A DNA stretch of 64,000 nucleotides, taken from positions 1,178,001 to 1,242,000 of the forward strand of contig CBDDGQ010000006.1 in assembly GCA_965227945.1 (NCBI GenBank), given 5' to 3'. The DNA comes from Azorhizobium sp965227945 (GTDB lineage: Bacteria > Pseudomonadota > Alphaproteobacteria > Rhizobiales > Xanthobacteraceae). This document shows, piece after piece, positions 62,026 to 64,000 of this stretch (its first letter is position 1; each line of letters begins with the position of its first letter). The position numbers and the translations under genes are program-made. The notes under the pieces are model-generated. The model saw only the letters and a list, made by a program, of their open reading frames with translations. It made no database searches and was not told the DNA's origin.

Positions 62026-64000
62026 TTGCGGTTTCAAGGACCTTCCGGCAGCTGGGCTTCGGATGCAAACGTGACAGCCATCGTCGGAGCCGCCTGCCGA
62101 CTGCCCGGGGCCCCTGACGAGACGCATTTCCGTCGCCTGCTTACCGAAGGTCAATGCGCGGTCCGCCCGTTTCCCGTCAATCGGTGGAGCGTCGAGCGCT
62201 TCCTGCATCCGCGCGCCAGCGAGGCCGGGTTCAGCTATTCCTTCGCCGGCGGCTACCTCGAGGCCCCGCTGGACTTCGACCCGACGGTGTTCGGCATGTC
62301 GCCGCGCGAAGCGGCCCAGGTGGACCCGCAGCAGCGCCTCCTGATGGAAGTGGTCTGGGAGGCGCTCGAGGATGCGCGCATCGCGCCCTCCAGCCTCGCC
62401 GGCCACGACGTCGGCGTCTATGTGGGCGCCTCCAGCCTGGACTATGGCAATCTGCTGGCGTCCGATCCGGCCGCCATCGAGAGCCACTTCATGACGGGCA
62501 ACACCTTGTCCGTGGTCTCCAATCGCATCTCCTACGCGTTCGACTGGCACGGCCCCAGCTTCACCGTGGACACCGCCTGCTCCTCCTCGCTGGTGGCCTT
62601 TTCCCAGGCCCTGTCCGACCTGCGCCTCGGGCGCGTGGACACCGCCGTGGTGGCCGGCGTGAACATGCTGCTCACCCCGGCCTCGTTCATCGGCTTCTCG
62701 CGCGCCGCCATGCTGTCGCCCACCGGCCTGTGCCGTCCCTTCTCCGCCGCGGGCGACGGTTATGTGCGCGGCGAAGGCGCGGTGGCCTTCGTCCTGCGCC
62801 GCCGCGACCTCGCCGCCCCCGGCTCCATTCGCGCCCTGGCGATCGCGGCCGGCGTCAATTCCGACGGCCGCACCTCGGGCATTGCCTTGCCCGGCATGTA
62901 CGGCCAGCGCGCCTTGCTGGAGCGGCTGTATGGCGAGGCCGGCCTTGGCCCGGACCAGATCGCCTTCGTGGAAGCCCACGGCACCGGGACCCGGGTCGGC
63001 GACCCGGTGGAGGCCCATGCCATCGGCTCGGTGCTGGGACGCGGGCGCGCCAAGCCGTTGCCCATCGGCTCGGTGAAATCGAACATCGGCCATCTGGAGC
63101 CGGCCGCGGGCGTCGCCGGCCTGCTCAAGGCGCTGCATGCACTGGAAAGCCGAGAGTTTCCCCGCTCGCTGCATCTGGACACGCTCAATCCGCTGATCGA
63201 TTTCGACGACCTGAACCTGTTGCCCGCGCGTGAGACCGTGGCCCTCGATCGCTCCGCCGCGACCTTGTATTGCGGGGTCTCGGCCTTCGGTTTCGGGGGC
63301 ACCAATGCCCATGTGATCCTGGCCAGCGCCCCGGCGCAGCCCAAACCGTCTCAACCGGCATCAGCGCCCCCGCGATACCTGACGCTGTCCGCCGCCAGTG
63401 CGGACGCGTTGACGGCCACGGTCGCGGCCCATGCGGTTCTGTTGGACGACGGCGTCGACCCCATGCGCCTCGCCGCTGCGGTGGCAGGCGGCCGCGAAAC
63501 CTTGCGCCACAGGCTGGTGCAGGTGCCCGGCGACGGCACCGTTATGGCCAAGTCGCTGCATGAGTTCGTCGGCAGCGGCAGTTCCAAGGGCGTGGCCGTC
63601 GGCACCGCCCCCAAGGCCGACGTGAAGGTGTGCTTTGCCTTCGCGGGCAACGGCGCCCAATATGCGGGCATGGGCCGCGCGGCCTATCTGCGTAACGCCG
63701 CATTCCGCCAACGCATCGACGAGATCGACGCCGCGTTCCACGCGCTTGCGGGCGGCTCGATCAAGCACGATCTGTTCGATCCGCACCTGGACCAGCGGAT
63801 CGGCCGCGCCAGCGTGGCGCAATATCTGATGTTCGCGGTCCAGTCCGCGCTCACGGCGGCGCTCGCCGCCGAAGGGCTGCGACCGGACATGGTGCTCGGC
63901 CACAGCATCGGCGAGGTCGCCGCGGCGGAGGCCGCCGGCGCCATCAATCTGGCGCAGGCCGTGCGCATCATCCACGCCCGCGCCACCACCCAGGAAGCCA
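62026..64000 (+). CDS. Type I polyketide/fatty-acid synthase, KS-AT part (3' end outside window)
   Basis: The frame is open to the window edge: 658 residues with no stop. The ketosynthase begins TAIVGAACRLPGA and carries the triad Cys185 (DTACSSSL), His318 (EAHGTGT) and His356 (SNIGHLE), so it is condensing-competent. After a linker, an acyltransferase starts near residue 535 (CFAFAGNGAQYAGMG) with active-site Ser627 in GHSIGEVAAAE. Later domains lie outside. The start is uncertain: TTG 62026 has AGGTGA 5 nt upstream, GTG 62071 lies right before the conserved KS start, and GTG 62017 is also possible. Beside a polysaccharide export gene it may resemble RkpA, the synthase needed for rhizobial capsule. 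Confidence 0.92.
   Translation, partial: MRFQGPSGSWASDANVTAIVGAACRLPGAPDETHFRRLLTEGQCAVRPFPVNRWSVERFLHPRASEAGFSYSFAGGYLEAPLDFDPTVFGMSPREAAQVDPQQRLLMEVVWEALEDARIAPSSLAGHDVGVYVGASSLDYGNLLASDPAAIESHFMTGNTLSVVSNRISYAFDWHGPSFTVDTACSSSLVAFSQALSDLRLGRVDTAVVAGVNMLLTPASFIGFSRAAMLSPTGLCRPFSAAGDGYVRGEGAVAFVLRRRDLAAPGSIRALAIAAGVNSDGRTSGIALPGMYGQRALLERLYGEAGLGPDQIAFVEAHGTGTRVGDPVEAHAIGSVLGRGRAKPLPIGSVKSNIGHLEPAAGVAGLLKALHALESREFPRSLHLDTLNPLIDFDDLNLLPARETVALDRSAATLYCGVSAFGFGGTNAHVILASAPAQPKPSQPASAPPRYLTLSAASADALTATVAAHAVLLDDGVDPMRLAAAVAGGRETLRHRLVQVPGDGTVMAKSLHEFVGSGSSKGVAVGTAPKADVKVCFAFAGNGAQYAGMGRAAYLRNAAFRQRIDEIDAAFHALAGGSIKHDLFDPHLDQRIGRASVAQYLMFAVQSALTAALAAEGLRPDMVLGHSIGEVAAAEAAGAINLAQAVRIIHARATTQEA

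Overview
The window is about 64 kb of GC-rich DNA from an alphaproteobacterium. Gene content points to the Hyphomicrobiales, probably Xanthobacteraceae (Xanthobacter/Azorhizobium-like): ribF next to a HAD-IIA hydrolase, glutathione-dependent formaldehyde oxidation, many NitT/TauT-type ABC systems, a Bug-type binding protein, and a PutA without an N-terminal DNA-binding domain. The family assignment is inference. Coding density is high and most operons use 1-11 nt start/stop overlaps.

Layout. 1-1.8 kb: C-terminal part of an autotransporter. 1.9-3.4 kb: divergent TetR/SDR pair. 3.5-15.8 kb: mostly housekeeping genes (ftsK, a DapC-like aminotransferase, ribF, a HAD hydrolase, a solitary murD, tex, an Asp/Glu-type racemase). 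16-18.5 kb: a sulfotransferase-like protein with a 126-bp-repeat coiled-coil tail that is broken by a frameshift. 19-26.2 kb: adhC-fghA, a HerA-like ATPase, an MFS carrier, a peptide-deformylase-like protein that has lost two metal ligands, and a MocR regulator.

26.5-34.3 kb is the most distinctive region: a complete Nit1C-type nitrogen-starvation cluster. It encodes an MSMEG_0572-family protein, a Nit6803-type nitrilase, a radical SAM protein, a GNAT protein, an AIR-synthase-like protein, a glycosyltransferase, an MSMEG_0570-family protein and a flavoprotein. It is followed in the same operon by a LnmK-like double-hot-dog protein. A textbook sigma-54 promoter lies 66-82 bp upstream of the first start codon, with a perfect 8-bp inverted repeat just above it. 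Nit1C clusters have been linked to growth on cyanide as nitrogen source.

34.3-43.1 kb is a minus-strand operon for the lower gallate/protocatechuate 4,5-cleavage pathway: galB, galC, galD, a DctA-type carrier, a Bug binding protein and two 2-pyrone-4,6-dicarboxylate lactonase paralogues, one with a Tat signal. No ring-cleavage dioxygenase is present. 43.2-43.8 kb is a parDE module. 43.9-48 kb holds an NMT1-type ABC system and a Cds1-type cysteine desulfhydrase. 48.2-55.9 kb is a MarR-controlled UbiD/UbiX decarboxylase locus with its own ABC transporter, quinone-oxidoreductase-like enzyme and thioesterase. 56-59.7 kb is putA with a divergent Lrp-type regulator. The window ends with a MaoC hydratase, a Wza-like export lipoprotein and the first ~1.97 kb of a KS-AT type I polyketide/fatty-acid synthase that runs off the edge.

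No tRNA, rRNA, CRISPR array or insertion sequence was recognised. A palindromic intergenic element occurs twice (near 1.83 and 18.99 kb).
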